In this document: positions 9,083 through 18,419 of the stretch, one piece after another
Layout: each line of letters starts with the position of its first letter
How positions within the stretch are numbered: the first letter of the stretch is position 1
Source of the DNA: Azotimanducus sp965199815
GTDB taxonomy: Bacteria > Pseudomonadota > Gammaproteobacteria > Pseudomonadales > Azotimanducaceae
Direction: 5' to 3'
NCBI GenBank assembly: GCA_965199815.1
Contig: CBDATE010000028.1
Location: forward strand, 372,001 to 436,000
Length of the DNA stretch: 64,000 nucleotides
Notes under the pieces: generated by a model
What the model was told of the DNA's origin: nothing
Seen by the model: the letters and a program-made list of their open reading frames with translations, nothing else
The model's database searches: none
Made by a program: the position numbers and the translations under genes

Positions 9083-12000
9083 TCAGCGGAATCGCTTGCT
9101 CATGCTCAGGTAGAAATACTGTGCGCGGCTCGTGTGCAGTTCACCCTCGAATCCAAACGATTCAGATGCAAGCGGAGGATCTTCGTCGAAGAGGTTTGTC
9201 ACTCCGAGGCGAATCGTACTGCCTTCTCCGAACAAGTCGTGGCGCGATGCATGGATATTCACGACGGTCATCGCATCCACCTTCATGAAATCTCCATCGG
9301 CATTGGTAACCGAAGGTTCAAAGACATCGCTCACGCAGGAAGCAAACGCGCCCACTTCCCAGAGTGCGCTGTTGCTGCGCCAGCGCGCACTCAGCGTGGT
9401 CCGCCGTTCGGGGAAAAACTCCCGCCGAATAAGAGACCCGACAGTCGCCCCAAGCACACTCGGGTTTGCGCCTGCTGCCACCAGTCGCGCCGCATTGCCG
9501 CCAGCCTCTTGATCAAAGTCCTTGAGTTCGGCCCAATTCAGCTTGAAGTCGAAGGCACCGACAGGCGAGTCGATCGTATAGATGGCTTGTACATCGTAGC
9601 CCTGGATTATTCTCGTATTGAGGTTTTCGTAGCGACGCACGACCCGCAGGATTTCGCCCAGCGGATTCGCTTCGTTCGGTGTGTCGCGAAACACGGCAGG
9701 GTTTGAACTTCCCTCAGCGCGCAGCACCGCATCAAGACGCGATTCGTTCTCGTCAGTGAACACGCCCACCGCGCCGGTCGATTCGATTTCCCACCAATCA
9801 AACGTCAGCGTGAGGCCGTCTGTAGGTGCCAAGATGATGCCAATACTCGTCTGTTCACTTTCTTCCGGCTCCAGAGCCGCATTGCCGGAGGTTTCGAGGA
9901 TGTAGTTGCCGTTGGGAGGCCCCCTGTTCAGGTCGCCTGTACCGAGCAGTATGCCTTCGGCGAAATCCTGTATCGAAGTGGTGATGGAAGTTCCCGGTGA
10001 GTTCAACTGAATCAGATTCGGTGCCCGAAAGCCCTCCGAGTAGGACGCTCGCAGCATCAGCCAATCAGTCGGATTCCACGACAGCGCGATTTTCGGGCGG
10101 ATGATATTGCCTACATCACTGAAATCCTCGTAGCGAGCCGCGACCTGCGTTGTCACGACGGGTACGCCGTCCTCGCTGGTCAGTAGTGGAATCAGGAGTT
10201 CCGCATACACCGATGAAACATCCCTGTCCGCGGTAACATCTGGCCGGACGCTGCTGCCTTGGAGGCTGCTGAGATTGGTGACCTCGCCCGGAGCAAGCCC
10301 TTGGTTCAGAGGGTCGATATAGGGCATGGAGCCGTCGAAGATCGAACTGTTGTCTTCGTTGAGCTCCTCGCGCCGAAATTCTGCGCCCACTGCGATGCCC
10401 ACATCACCGGCTGGCAATGAAAACACATCCGACCTTGAAGCTCGAAAGTCGACGGCTGTGAGCAGTGTCGTAACGTCTCGCGACGCGCTGACGAGGAACG
10501 GGTCAATGCTGGATTGCGGATTCGGGGTGGAGTCGAGCGTACTTGTCGTGTCGGTCGGGTTGACACCGGTAAAGATGTTGTAGGCATCAGGGGTGTCCAG
10601 CATCATCTGTGCCTGAAAGAGCGGAGTGCTGATGCGATTGCTTGCGGTATCGTCCACGCGCGCCTCGCTGTGCCAGACAGCAGTATCCATATCCCAGTTC
10701 CCCAAATTGCCGTTCAGCCCCAGCAGCATCCGGTAACTGGAACTCTCCACATTTACCCGCCTGGGACCCAGGTCCACCGGCCTGTGCCCGACGAGCCGAA
10801 AGCCGAGACCCTCGACCGGGACGATCGATGTGTCGAGATTGGGCAGACGGTTCGGGTTTGGCCGACCATCTTCGAATGCTACCGGACCGAATGGGTTCCA
10901 ATAGTAATCGGCTGGCAGGAAGAATCGTCCATTGCTCAGAATCGCCGCTTGCTCCCACACGCGGTTGACTTCCGAGCTGTACCAGGCGCCTTCCCCGTAG
11001 GCTTCCCAGCCATAGTCGAGATCGTGACTGACACGCCCGTACAGATTGATCCGATCAACATCCGGTGTCAGCGACTTGACTTCATTGCGATTGGGGCGCA
11101 AGGCGCGGTCCTGGCCGCTGGAATCGAGGCACAAATCCTGTACTCCGTCGTTATAGACCAGATCGGCACCAGCAAGCCCGCGGCCGCCACAATCAGCTAC
11201 TCCGAGTGTGCTGCCCCGGTCCGTCATCATGTTCGCTGGTCGCACATGAAAAGAGCCCAGACCGGTGAAATTCACCAGGGAATGGGGTTCAAGGCTGGAA
11301 CGCCCGTCGAGACTCACATCCGATCTGAACTCCTCCGGCGCGCGCGAACGATTGTCTTGCGTTGCCGAGTAGGATTTCTCGGAGGCAAGTACGCCCGAGC
11401 TGGTCATGTAGCTCCCGGAAAGCAACACGTGAGTGTTGCCATCGCCAAGCTCGAAGCCGAGCGCTCCGTTTATCGACAGGTCGTCACGGTCTGTGTCATT
11501 CTCGGTGCCATAGCGAACCGACAACTCTGCGCCATCAAACGAATCTTCGAGAACATAGTTGACAACGCCGGCAACCGCATCGGACCCGTACAGGGAACCT
11601 GCACCGTCACGAAGCACCTCCACTCGACTGAGACCGGCTATCGGCAAGGTATTGGCGTTTGGAGATGCAACAGGTACGCCGAACGCAGAACTGGTTTGCG
11701 TGATCGGGTGCATAACCATGCGTCTGCCGTTTATCAGCACGAGTGTGTTGCCTTCGCCCAGGCTCCTCAGATTGAACGATGCGACATCGCCCCGCGCCGC
11801 ATTGACACCGGTAATACCGCCTCGCACATGGGTCATACCGATGGAACCAAACTGCGGGATGGCTCTGAGAAGCTCATCTCCAATCTCGGCACCGGTTGTC
11901 CGGATATCTTCGAAGTCCAAAACCGTGACCGGCAACAGCCCCTCCATGTCGGCCCCCTCGATGTGCGTTCCGATGACAACAATCTCTTCTATCTCTGCAG

Positions 12001-12136
12001 GAGCGCCGTCGCTCACATCCTCCACATCTTCAGCTTGTGCATTGGCTGGCGGCAGAGCAATTGTCGCCACGCCCAACAACAGCCCTTGCATGGGACGGAC
12101 TGCTTTCCTCGAGAACTTCGATAACAAAACTGACAT
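9083..12136 (-). CDS. TonB-dependent receptor, large (1,017 residues)
   Basis: An outer-membrane receptor for TonB-driven uptake. After a cleavable signal peptide (MSVLLSKFSRKAVRPMQG...PANAQAE), a TonB-box-like EEIVVIGTHIEG leads into the plug domain, with NLRSLGEGNTLVLINGRRM and VEVLRDGAGSLYGSDAVAGV, both typical plug motifs. The remainder is the 22-strand barrel, including SEGFRAPNLIQLNSPG and NLFDEDPP, ending in an aromatic/Arg terminus (KRFR). The ATG at 12136 is preceded by GAGGGGA; the frame is open to 12244 but lacks features there. The plug style resembles receptors for carbohydrates, peptides or other non-siderophore substrates. The neighbouring gamma-glutamyltransferase and D-aminoacylase favour peptides, which is an inference. 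Confidence 0.93.
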   Translation of the reverse strand: MSVLLSKFSRKAVRPMQGLLLGVATIALPPANAQAEDVEDVSDGAPAEIEEIVVIGTHIEGADMEGLLPVTVLDFEDIRTTGAEIGDELLRAIPQFGSIGMTHVRGGITGVNAARGDVASFNLRSLGEGNTLVLINGRRMVMHPITQTSSAFGVPVASPNANTLPIAGLSRVEVLRDGAGSLYGSDAVAGVVNYVLEDSFDGAELSVRYGTENDTDRDDLSINGALGFELGDGNTHVLLSGSYMTSSGVLASEKSYSATQDNRSRAPEEFRSDVSLDGRSSLEPHSLVNFTGLGSFHVRPANMMTDRGSTLGVADCGGRGLAGADLVYNDGVQDLCLDSSGQDRALRPNRNEVKSLTPDVDRINLYGRVSHDLDYGWEAYGEGAWYSSEVNRVWEQAAILSNGRFFLPADYYWNPFGPVAFEDGRPNPNRLPNLDTSIVPVEGLGFRLVGHRPVDLGPRRVNVESSSYRMLLGLNGNLGNWDMDTAVWHSEARVDDTASNRISTPLFQAQMMLDTPDAYNIFTGVNPTDTTSTLDSTPNPQSSIDPFLVSASRDVTTLLTAVDFRASRSDVFSLPAGDVGIAVGAEFRREELNEDNSSIFDGSMPYIDPLNQGLAPGEVTNLSSLQGSSVRPDVTADRDVSSVYAELLIPLLTSEDGVPVVTTQVAARYEDFSDVGNIIRPKIALSWNPTDWLMLRASYSEGFRAPNLIQLNSPGTSITTSIQDFAEGILLGTGDLNRGPPNGNYILETSGNAALEPEESEQTSIGIILAPTDGLTLTFDWWEIESTGAVGVFTDENESRLDAVLRAEGSSNPAVFRDTPNEANPLGEILRVVRRYENLNTRIIQGYDVQAIYTIDSPVGAFDFKLNWAELKDFDQEAGGNAARLVAAGANPSVLGATVGSLIRREFFPERRTTLSARWRSNSALWEVGAFASCVSDVFEPSVTNADGDFMKVDAMTVVNIHASRHDLFGEGSTIRLGVTNLFDEDPPLASESFGFEGELHTSRAQYFYLSMSKRFR

Positions 12137-12238
12137 TGGTTTCCCCTCGGTTTTCAGGTGCGGAGCGATGGCGCATTCTTGTTGTCCTTGCTTCAATCGT
12201 GCTGCGAATCGGACTGCTTTGACGCGTAACCGCTCGGT

Positions 12239-12250
12239 GCACAATTGTGC
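12239..12250. promoter_or_regulatory. Perfect 12-bp palindrome GCACAATTGTGC upstream of the TonB receptor
   Basis: The palindrome lies about 100 bp upstream of the receptor ATG, between a weak TAATAC -10-like hexamer and the start codon on the minus strand. It could be an operator for the receptor gene. There is no supporting second copy in the window. Confidence 0.25.
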
Positions 12251-12381
12251 GTTTCAAGTATTAACCAGAGCTTTGTCCTTGACCAATTCCAATCGAAGGA
12301 CTGTGTATAGCCACAGGTAATGCTCCAGGGAAGCATGGAAGCAGTTTGCCTTTGGCGCACTCGCGCCCATAGCAAGGGTGA

Positions 12382-13293
12382 TTGAAGGGGAACTGCATGC
12401 CAAGCTCTCGCGGGATTCAGGACTGTGAGGGGAACAGCGCGCACAGCGCCCGCAGCGCAAACTACCCCCCTGCAATCAGGCTGAAACGCAAGAATCGACC
12501 ATATTTTGGAGCGCTGAACCGGCGCTCGGGCGCTGAGAGTGCCAGAATGGCCATCGCAGGCGACTACCCCTGCAGCATAAACAGTGTCAATGCCGAAGGA
12601 AAAATACCCAAAAGTGCCAAACAGCGCCTGCGGCGGGCGATAATGGCGCACCAGCACCACCAGCGAGACCGAGACTATGGACAGACTGAAGAGCATTCTT
12701 GTACGAGAGGATACGTGGAAGCGCGCTTACGGCTACCATGGTGGGTAATCCGAGGCTTGGCGCTGTTTTGCCTGTACTGTGTGGCGCGCGGGATGCATCA
12801 CTTTGTGGAACTGTTTGAGTCTGTCGGATATAGACAGTTCCTGTACATGTTTCGGGGTGGTTGACCGGCGCATCCTGTCCTACTGGAGCGCTACCGTGCA
12901 GTTTCCGCGATGCTTTGGATGGAGACCGGACAGGCCAAGACGAAGCCTTGCAGACCGGCGATTGCACTTTCTGCGGTGGCGCGCGAGTTGGAACAAGAGG
13001 TCACCTATCCTTGCTGCGTTTGTGGAGGTGGCGTACCCGATAGTCCGATTCTTGGTTCTGCTGGTGGCCGGATGGATGGTGTGGATGCTGTTCCTGTTTT
13101 GCCTTGGTCACCTGCTGCAAGGTATTGCCTTCCTGTACACACTGCTGTTCGGCTGACCCTGCACTGGCGCTGCGGGCGAACTGACGGAAATACCGGTTGC
13201 TGTGCTCAGTCCAGAACACTGACCCGCGACCGGGAATCTGTCCTACTGGAGCGCCAGGCAGGCGAATCCTGTCCTACTTCAGTTCCCCTTCAA
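12382..13293. repeat. Degenerate segment bounded by 14-bp inverted repeats; no convincing gene
   Basis: Between the receptor start (12136) and the IS element (13321) I find no confident gene. A 912-bp part is bounded by a perfect 14-bp inverted repeat, TTGAAGGGGAACTG at 12382-12395 and its complement at 13280-13293. Inside, the core TGTCCTACT recurs in direct orientation at about 12875, 13239 and 13270, twice followed by GGAGCGC. Two short hydrophobic reading frames look like debris of small membrane proteins: one ending MHHFVELFESVGYRQFLY near 12864, and one ending WMVWMLFLFCLGHLLQG near 13156. A 23-codon frame at 12677-12748 may be the broken start of the first. The whole could be a decayed mobile element. 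Confidence 0.35.
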
Positions 13294-13320
13294 GGCGTGA
13301 ATCTTGCCAGTGACTGCAAG

Positions 13321-14497
13321 GGAAGGTCTGAACAAGCATCAAACTCTCGCCTGGAGAGGCTATCCGCCGATTTTTTGCGACTCCGCCACCCCATGTTTAC
13401 CCGAAAACGACCCCATTCACGCGCTCTTGCGCCGCTCCACACGGTTTGCACACATTGCGGGCGCACCAACCCCACATCAGGCCGCCGAGTACCGACCAGC
13501 TATCAGCACATTGGGAAGCCCAGCAGCAGCGCAATCCGCTCGGTGTTCTTCGCCAACCCGCGATACCTCACCTTGCTGTAGCCGAAGTGCCGCTTCACGT
13601 ACAGAAACGGATGCTCCACCTTGGCGCGCACCGACCCCTTGCGCCGCCTCCTCCGGCCCCGAGGCCTCCAGCAACTTCCGCTTACCACGCTTCATCGCCA
13701 CCAGCCATTCCACATCCTGCCTGTGTCTGTTCTCCTCGCGCTTGCCAATCCCCTGATAGCCCGCATCTCCCCACACGCGCTCCTCACCTCCGTGCAACAC
13801 CTTGTGTGCCGTCGCCACATCCGACTTGTTCCCGGAAGTCGTCTCCACACTGTGCGTCAACCCCGACTGTGCATCCACCCCAATATGCGCCTTCATCCCG
13901 AAATACCACTGGTTCCCCTTCTTCGTCTGGTGCATCTCCGGGTCTCGCTCACTTCTCTTGTTCTTCGTCGAAGTCGGCGCGTCCATGATGCTCGCGTCCA
14001 CAATCGTCCCAGGCTTTACGCAATATCCCAACGAACGCAGGTGCTCGTTGATCTCCTCGAACAACTGCTTGCCCAGACCGTGACGTTCCAACAAATGGCG
14101 AAAGTTCAGAATCGTCGTCTCATCCGGTAGCCCCTCCAGCAAACGCAATCCCGCAAACCGACGCACCGACTCCACCTCGTACAGCAAATCCTCCATACCC
14201 GGATCGCTCAAGTTGTAGAACAACTGCACACAATGCACTCGAAGCATCGTCTTCAGCGGATACGGCCTGCGACCACGACCCGCCTTCGGATAAAACGATT
14301 CTATGCGCGCCTCCATACGCGACCACGGCAACAAACCTTCCATCTTCGTCAGAAACTTTTCGTGGCGCGTCATCCGCTTCTTCATATCGTACTCAAGCTC
14401 CGCAAAACTCGATTGATGCATCGCACAACCCCGACCACCTCGCGGTAAAGCCACAACTACGAACATTGTCTCAGAAACAAACTTGTTCAGAGTTTCC
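13321..14497 (-). mobile_element. IS5-family insertion sequence, about 1,177 bp
   Basis: The element is bounded by imperfect 16-bp inverted repeats, GGAAGGTCTGAACAAG at 13321-13336 and the complement of GGAAACTCTGAACAAG at 14482-14497 (two mismatches), very like the ends of IS5. It contains one DDE transposase gene reading on the minus strand. IS5 usually duplicates a 4-bp YTAR target; the right flank is TTAG but the left flank is CAAG, so the duplication is not intact. This suggests old age, or recombination between copies. It separates the degenerate segment from the LysR gene. Confidence 0.85.
13503..14421 (-). pseudogene. IS5-family DDE transposase, frameshifted
   Basis: The frame from the ATG at 14421 (MHQSSFAELEYDMKKRMTR) runs through the expected IS5 sequence: PWSRMEARIESFYPKAGRGR, DETTILNFRHLLERHGL, GTIVDASIMDAP with a catalytic Asp, ERDPEMHQTKKGNQWYFGMK and DAGYQGIGKREE. 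After VAMKRGKRKLLEASGPEEAAQ the conserved C-terminal part continues in another frame (GSVRAKVEHPFLYVKRHFGY, then RGLAKNTERIALLLGFP), ending at 13503. The change is equivalent to one extra base, most simply in the GGGG run at 13635-13638. In the original frame the protein runs on to 13477 with unrelated residues and loses the final Glu region, so it is probably inactive unless the shift is a sequencing error. Confidence 0.85.
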
Positions 14498-14576
14498 TTA
14501 GGCGTACTGCCTTGTTTGCAGACATCTGTGAGGCCGTGTATAACCTTCAGGAATCCTTGCTTTGTATCGGATTGTC

Positions 14577-15470
14577 ATGAGGTTGCGTCACGCCGAAGTG
14601 TTCCACGCCGTCTATACAGGCGGCTCCATAACTGCCGCGGCCAGGATTCTCAATGTCACACAGCCGTCGGTCAGCAAAGTTCTGGCGCACGCTGAGCAGG
14701 TGCTGGGCTACACGCTGTTCGAGCGAGTTCGGGGCGTACTGATACCCACTCCCGAAGCACATCGACTCTTCGAGAGTGTTTCAACCGTGTATCACAGCAT
14801 GGAGCAGCTTCGACATCTGGCGCGCAATCTCAAATCCTCCGACGAGAGCCGCATTCGCGTTGCCGCCACCCCGGCGTTCGGTTTGCAGCTGCTGCCATCT
14901 GCCATAGCTTCGTTCCTGATCGTGCACGGCAAAACGGTGTTTGAAATTGAAACGCTGCACTACGAGGAAATGGTGCCCGCGCTCGAGGAGCAGCGCGTTG
15001 ACATTGGTCTGGCATTCGCCCCGCCAGCAAAACCGGGGCTTGGCATCAATGAGATTGCGACGGCGGAGTTCGTGGTGCTGGCTCCTGTCAACATGAAAAT
15101 ATCGGACAAGGAGGTGTTGAGCATACAGGATCTCGGCAGTCTTCCCTTCATCGAGTTGAGCGGCAGGAGCCCGCTCGGGCAGATGCTGACGGGGCGATTG
15201 GAAGATCGCAGGGCGGAATTCAGGACGGTCGTGAGTTGCGATACCTACCATGTTGCCGAGGCCCTGGTTGCTGAAGGAATCGGTGTCACGATTATTGACG
15301 AGATCACCGCCTTGTCAGCGGGCCGTGGCAGTGTCAGGATCTGGCATCTGGTGCCCACGATTCAGTTTCCGATTTCGATCATCCACGCGGACTCCCATCC
15401 ACTCTCCATGGTTGCCCGACAATTTGCCGAACATCTGCAATTGATGACTGTGGAGTTCCTGAAGCGGTGA
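14577..15470 (+). CDS. LysR-family transcriptional regulator
   Basis: A 297-residue LTTR. The N-terminal winged helix-turn-helix is clear: MRLRHAEVFHAVYTGGSITA, then AARILNVTQPSVSKVLAHAE and LGYTLFERVRG. A periplasmic-binding-protein-like effector domain follows (about residues 90-295), with the usual VDIGLAFAPP and VAEGIGVTIID segments. I placed the start at the ATG at 14577 rather than the TTG at 14562, because the HTH begins directly there. The gene converges on the D-aminoacylase gene with 39 bp between them. Its targets may be the nearby peptide and amino-acid genes, but it is not in the divergent arrangement typical of LysR-target pairs, perhaps because the IS has disturbed the locus upstream of it. 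Confidence 0.93.
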   Translation: MRLRHAEVFHAVYTGGSITAAARILNVTQPSVSKVLAHAEQVLGYTLFERVRGVLIPTPEAHRLFESVSTVYHSMEQLRHLARNLKSSDESRIRVAATPAFGLQLLPSAIASFLIVHGKTVFEIETLHYEEMVPALEEQRVDIGLAFAPPAKPGLGINEIATAEFVVLAPVNMKISDKEVLSIQDLGSLPFIELSGRSPLGQMLTGRLEDRRAEFRTVVSCDTYHVAEALVAEGIGVTIIDEITALSAGRGSVRIWHLVPTIQFPISIIHADSHPLSMVARQFAEHLQLMTVEFLKR

Positions 15471-15509
15471 GGCTGCCGACCAATCGTACATCGAAGGGCA
15501 CACATGCGG

Positions 15510-17087
15510 TCAGTTGCGCTCATGGCCCCTTCGCAAAACGACCCCAGGCAGAATGCCTGTGTATCTTTGCCGATTGATCACAACTTGACCGTTGATGATG
15601 GAATAGACGATCCCTTCCGACAGCGTGTTCGGGTCCGCGAAGGTTGCCACCGGCGCATAGGCTTGCGGGTCGAACGCGATAATGTCGGCGGCATAACCGA
15701 TTTCAATCCGCCCCCGATCAGCAAGGCCAAAAGTCTGTGCAGTCAAAGCCGAGCTGCGATACAGGAAATCTTCCAGCGAAACAAGCTGCTCAGCGAGCAC
15801 GTAGTCACGGTACTTCTTCGGGAAACTCGCGTACTTGCGCGGATGACCGTCGGTTCCGTCGGATGAAGTCATAACCCACTCTTGCTGCATGAAGGCCCTG
15901 ATGTCATCTTCACGCATATTGAAGGATGCCACTCGCGTGGGGCCTTCAAGCATGATGCTCACGGCCGTATGAATCGCATCCGTGCCGCGTTCTTCAGCTA
16001 TCTCGGCGAGTGTCATGCCGACAAGACTCGCGTTGTTTGCCGTCACTATCAGCAAGGAATCTGCACCCCCTCGGCGGCGCAGATTCTCATGCATCTCGCG
16101 ACGGATTTCCGCCACGGTCCGAGGCTCTCGAAGTCGATCAAGGTACTCCGTTCCGGTGCCGGCCAAAATCGCGCGGGGGAGCAGGGTGTTGCGCAAATGT
16201 GTGCCCGATGCCGACCACGGATACTGGTCTGCCGTGACCTTCTGACCCGCTTTGCGCGCCTGCTCTATTTTGTCTATGACCTTGGCACTCATCCCCCAGA
16301 CATCGACACCGAGCGCCTTGATGTGTGCAATGTTGACCGCAATTCGCGCCTCGCGCCCGATACGAAGTGCCTCTTCAACAGCGGCGATCAATCCGATGTT
16401 GTAGGTGCTCTCATCGCGCAGGTGCGTATCGTAAATGCCACCATATTCGGCGGCCACCCGCGCGAGCGCGATGATTTCTTCGGTGTCCGCAAAGTAGCCT
16501 GGGGCGTAATAGAGCCCTGTTGACAGGCCAAGCGCTCCGCTTTGCATGGCCTTGGCGACCAAGCTCTTCATCTGCGCCAGTTCCTCTGCGACAGGTGCTC
16601 GGGTTTCGCCCGCCATCACGGTATCGCGGAGACTGCCGTGGCCGACATACAAGGCCGCATTGGTGCCAATGCCATTGGAATTCAGGTGCAGAATTGTTTC
16701 TTCAAGCGATGCCGGGCCTTCACCGTCGTTGCCCGCGAAGACCGTCGTAACACCTTGCATCAGGTAATTGAGATTGCTGTTTTCGGTTGTGCTACGGAGA
16801 TCATTGAGCGCGTGAGTGTGTGGGTCGATGAATCCCGGTGCCACTATGAGACCCGTTGCATCGAGATGCCGCCTGGCACTGAGTCCGTCCGTGTCGGCAT
16901 CGCCAAGATAGGCAACCTTGTCGTTGTGAATGCCGATGTCAATCTGTTCGAGCGTTCCGCCCCTGTCACCCCGATAGACCGAGCCGTTCATCAGCAGAAT
17001 GTCGAAGTCAGGCGCATTGCTCAAGCTGCAGGAGGCAATCCCGCACATACCGAAGCTCACGAGCGCTGCCAGAAGAATGCGAGTCAT
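15510..17087 (-). CDS. N-acyl-D-amino-acid deacylase (D-aminoacylase-like amidohydrolase), lipoprotein
   Basis: A 525-residue amidohydrolase-superfamily enzyme expected to hydrolyse N-acyl-D-amino acids or related N-acyl compounds. APGFIDPHTHALND supplies the metal-binding HxH (His90, His92); EYGGIYDTHLRDES and VNIAHIKALG carry further probable metal ligands; VMTSSDGTDGHPRKYASFPK is typical of the D-aminoacylase branch. The start at ATG 17087 gives a signal peptide ending in a lipobox (GIASC, Cys20), so the enzyme is probably membrane-anchored on the periplasmic side; the frame extends upstream to 17126 without support. With gamma-glutamyltransferase and the TonB receptor it suggests use of peptides containing modified or D-amino acids. 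Confidence 0.88.
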   Translation of the reverse strand: MTRILLAALVSFGMCGIASCSLSNAPDFDILLMNGSVYRGDRGGTLEQIDIGIHNDKVAYLGDADTDGLSARRHLDATGLIVAPGFIDPHTHALNDLRSTTENSNLNYLMQGVTTVFAGNDGEGPASLEETILHLNSNGIGTNAALYVGHGSLRDTVMAGETRAPVAEELAQMKSLVAKAMQSGALGLSTGLYYAPGYFADTEEIIALARVAAEYGGIYDTHLRDESTYNIGLIAAVEEALRIGREARIAVNIAHIKALGVDVWGMSAKVIDKIEQARKAGQKVTADQYPWSASGTHLRNTLLPRAILAGTGTEYLDRLREPRTVAEIRREMHENLRRRGGADSLLIVTANNASLVGMTLAEIAEERGTDAIHTAVSIMLEGPTRVASFNMREDDIRAFMQQEWVMTSSDGTDGHPRKYASFPKKYRDYVLAEQLVSLEDFLYRSSALTAQTFGLADRGRIEIGYAADIIAFDPQAYAPVATFADPNTLSEGIVYSIINGQVVINRQRYTGILPGVVLRRGHERN

Positions 17088-17112
17088 ACCGCCTGTATTA
17101 CCGAGATCGGAC

Positions 17113-17270
17113 AAGGCCCTGTTCACCCGAGTGCCGTTGCGAGCAGTCGGCTCCAGGCGCGCTCGGCCTGCACTTCGTTATAAACGGAAGAATCCGGCGG
17201 GCACCAGCCGTGCAGAGCCCCCTCGTACACTTCGATTTCTGCCGGAAGCCCGGCAGTCGCGAAAGTTGCG
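17113..17270 (-). repeat. Duplicated 3' end of the dienelactone-hydrolase gene, copy A
   Basis: These 158 bp match 18926-19092 at all but a handful of positions plus one 9-bp gap; in copy B the 9 bp form a short tandem repeat (GCGAGCAGC region). On the minus strand they encode the C-terminus of the dienelactone hydrolase (ATFATAGLPAEIEVYEGALH onward) with its stop at 17123, but no N-terminal part. Copies A and B are direct repeats enclosing the rhuM/hsdM remnant. Confidence 0.9.
17123..17270 (-). pseudogene. C-terminal fragment of a dienelactone hydrolase
   Basis: About 48 codons equal to the last residues of the full gene at 18936-19814, including the catalytic His of EGALHGW, with the substitutions A-to-T and E-to-G near the start and loss of three residues before the final LATALG. 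Upstream of 17270 the frame is open to 17401 but is unrelated sequence overlapping the rhuM end. It cannot encode an active hydrolase. Confidence 0.85.
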
Positions 17271-17342
17271 TCTGCTTGTACCGATACCCTTGTTGCCCCC
17301 GGTTCCTCTGTGGCTTGATGCGGGACTGGCGACGAAATCCGA

Positions 17343-18419
17343 TCATGCCCGTCGCTTTCCTTTTTTGTGGAGTTTCCTGGCCGCTTGCTTTCGAGTGACA
17401 CCCAGCAGTTTCGCGGTTGCTTTCAAATCGTCCACATAACGGGACTCGGCTTCAACCTCGGCCTCGATTCGGCGGCGCTCCTCGAAGGCTTCATATTGTC
17501 GGCTGGCGTACTCGACAGCATTTTGGTGACCGATGCGGCCCGCGCCTTGGAGAACAGGCAGTTCGGTGTCTGCCAGGAACTTGTCAAGGAATATCTCCCA
17601 GTCACCCATACGGATATCTTGCCGCCGGTTAGCACGGAACTCAGCTTGATCGAGGAACATGACCGTGATGCGGTTCAGGGTGTCGATTTCCCGTTGGTCA
17701 AGATAGTTCTTGGCGGTGCCGATGTCGCTCTTGAGCACACGCTGGCCTTTCCAGTTGGTTGCGCCCATGTTGGGCTTCGTGGCATCGGCCCGCTGATGGA
17801 TGATCTCGGCTGCGGTCAAACCGGTAGCGGCAAAGTGCATCTTGTTCTGTGCGGTGGCAAAAAATTTCTGTGTCGTATCTTCGCCTTTACGATAATCGCT
17901 GGCGAGGGCGAAGATGTCGCGAATACGCTGATACACACGGGCTTCGCTGGCGCGGATGTCGCGGATGCGCGCCAGCAACTCGTCGAAGTAGTCCACCGCG
18001 CTTGCAGTGCCCTTGAGCCGCTCATCATCAAGAGTGAAGCCCTTGACGAGATATTCGCTGAGGCGCGCGGTGGCCCATTGCCGAAATTGGATACCACGGT
18101 TTGATCGAACACGGTAGCCGACGGCGAGGATCATATCGAGATTGTAGTGTTCTACAAGGCGTTTGACCTTTCGCCTGCCTTCCAATTGAACTATTAAGTA
18201 TTTCTTAATAGTTGCCTCAGGCCGTAGTTCGCCCTGTTCGTAAATCGCTGTGATATGTTGATTTATGTTGGGAATCGAGGTGCCGTAGAGCTCGGCAATC
18301 AGACGCTGAGTCAGCCATACGGTTTCGCCTTTGAGCAGTACGTGAATAGGTGTTGCCGCGTCGGTCGTCTGGTACATCAGCAACTCGCCGCCGGGTCTGG
18401 ATTGATCCGGCCCGCTCAT
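17343..18419 (-). CDS. RhuM family protein, orphan from a type I restriction operon
   Basis: A 358-residue RhuM (virulence RhuM) protein. It has a Bro-N/KilA-like N-terminal DNA-binding-type region (VWLTQRLIAELYGTSIPNIN, HITAIYEQGEL), then the family's conserved LVEHYNLDMILAVGYRVRSN and RGIQFRQWATARLSEYLVKG, then a region with DYFDELLARIRDIRASE and a basic C-terminus (KKGKRRA). RhuM genes are often lodged between hsdM and hsdS in type I restriction operons. The ATG here overlaps the stop codon of an hsdM tail (ATGA at 18416-18419), matching that origin. No hsdS or hsdR follows. The biochemical role of RhuM is unproven. The gene itself appears intact. Confidence 0.88.
   Translation of the reverse strand: MSGPDQSRPGGELLMYQTTDAATPIHVLLKGETVWLTQRLIAELYGTSIPNINQHITAIYEQGELRPEATIKKYLIVQLEGRRKVKRLVEHYNLDMILAVGYRVRSNRGIQFRQWATARLSEYLVKGFTLDDERLKGTASAVDYFDELLARIRDIRASEARVYQRIRDIFALASDYRKGEDTTQKFFATAQNKMHFAATGLTAAEIIHQRADATKPNMGATNWKGQRVLKSDIGTAKNYLDQREIDTLNRITVMFLDQAEFRANRRQDIRMGDWEIFLDKFLADTELPVLQGAGRIGHQNAVEYASRQYEAFEERRRIEAEVEAESRYVDDLKATAKLLGVTRKQAARKLHKKGKRRA

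Noticed and set aside
10514..12124. 536-codon plus-strand frame opposite the TonB-receptor gene
   Set aside because: The minus-strand receptor has a signal peptide, plug and barrel motifs throughout; the opposite frame has none and is a high-GC shadow.
12193..12696. 167-codon minus-strand frame upstream of the TonB receptor
   Set aside because: It crosses the receptor's promoter and leader region, has biased composition and no recognisable segments apart from a short hydrophobic start.
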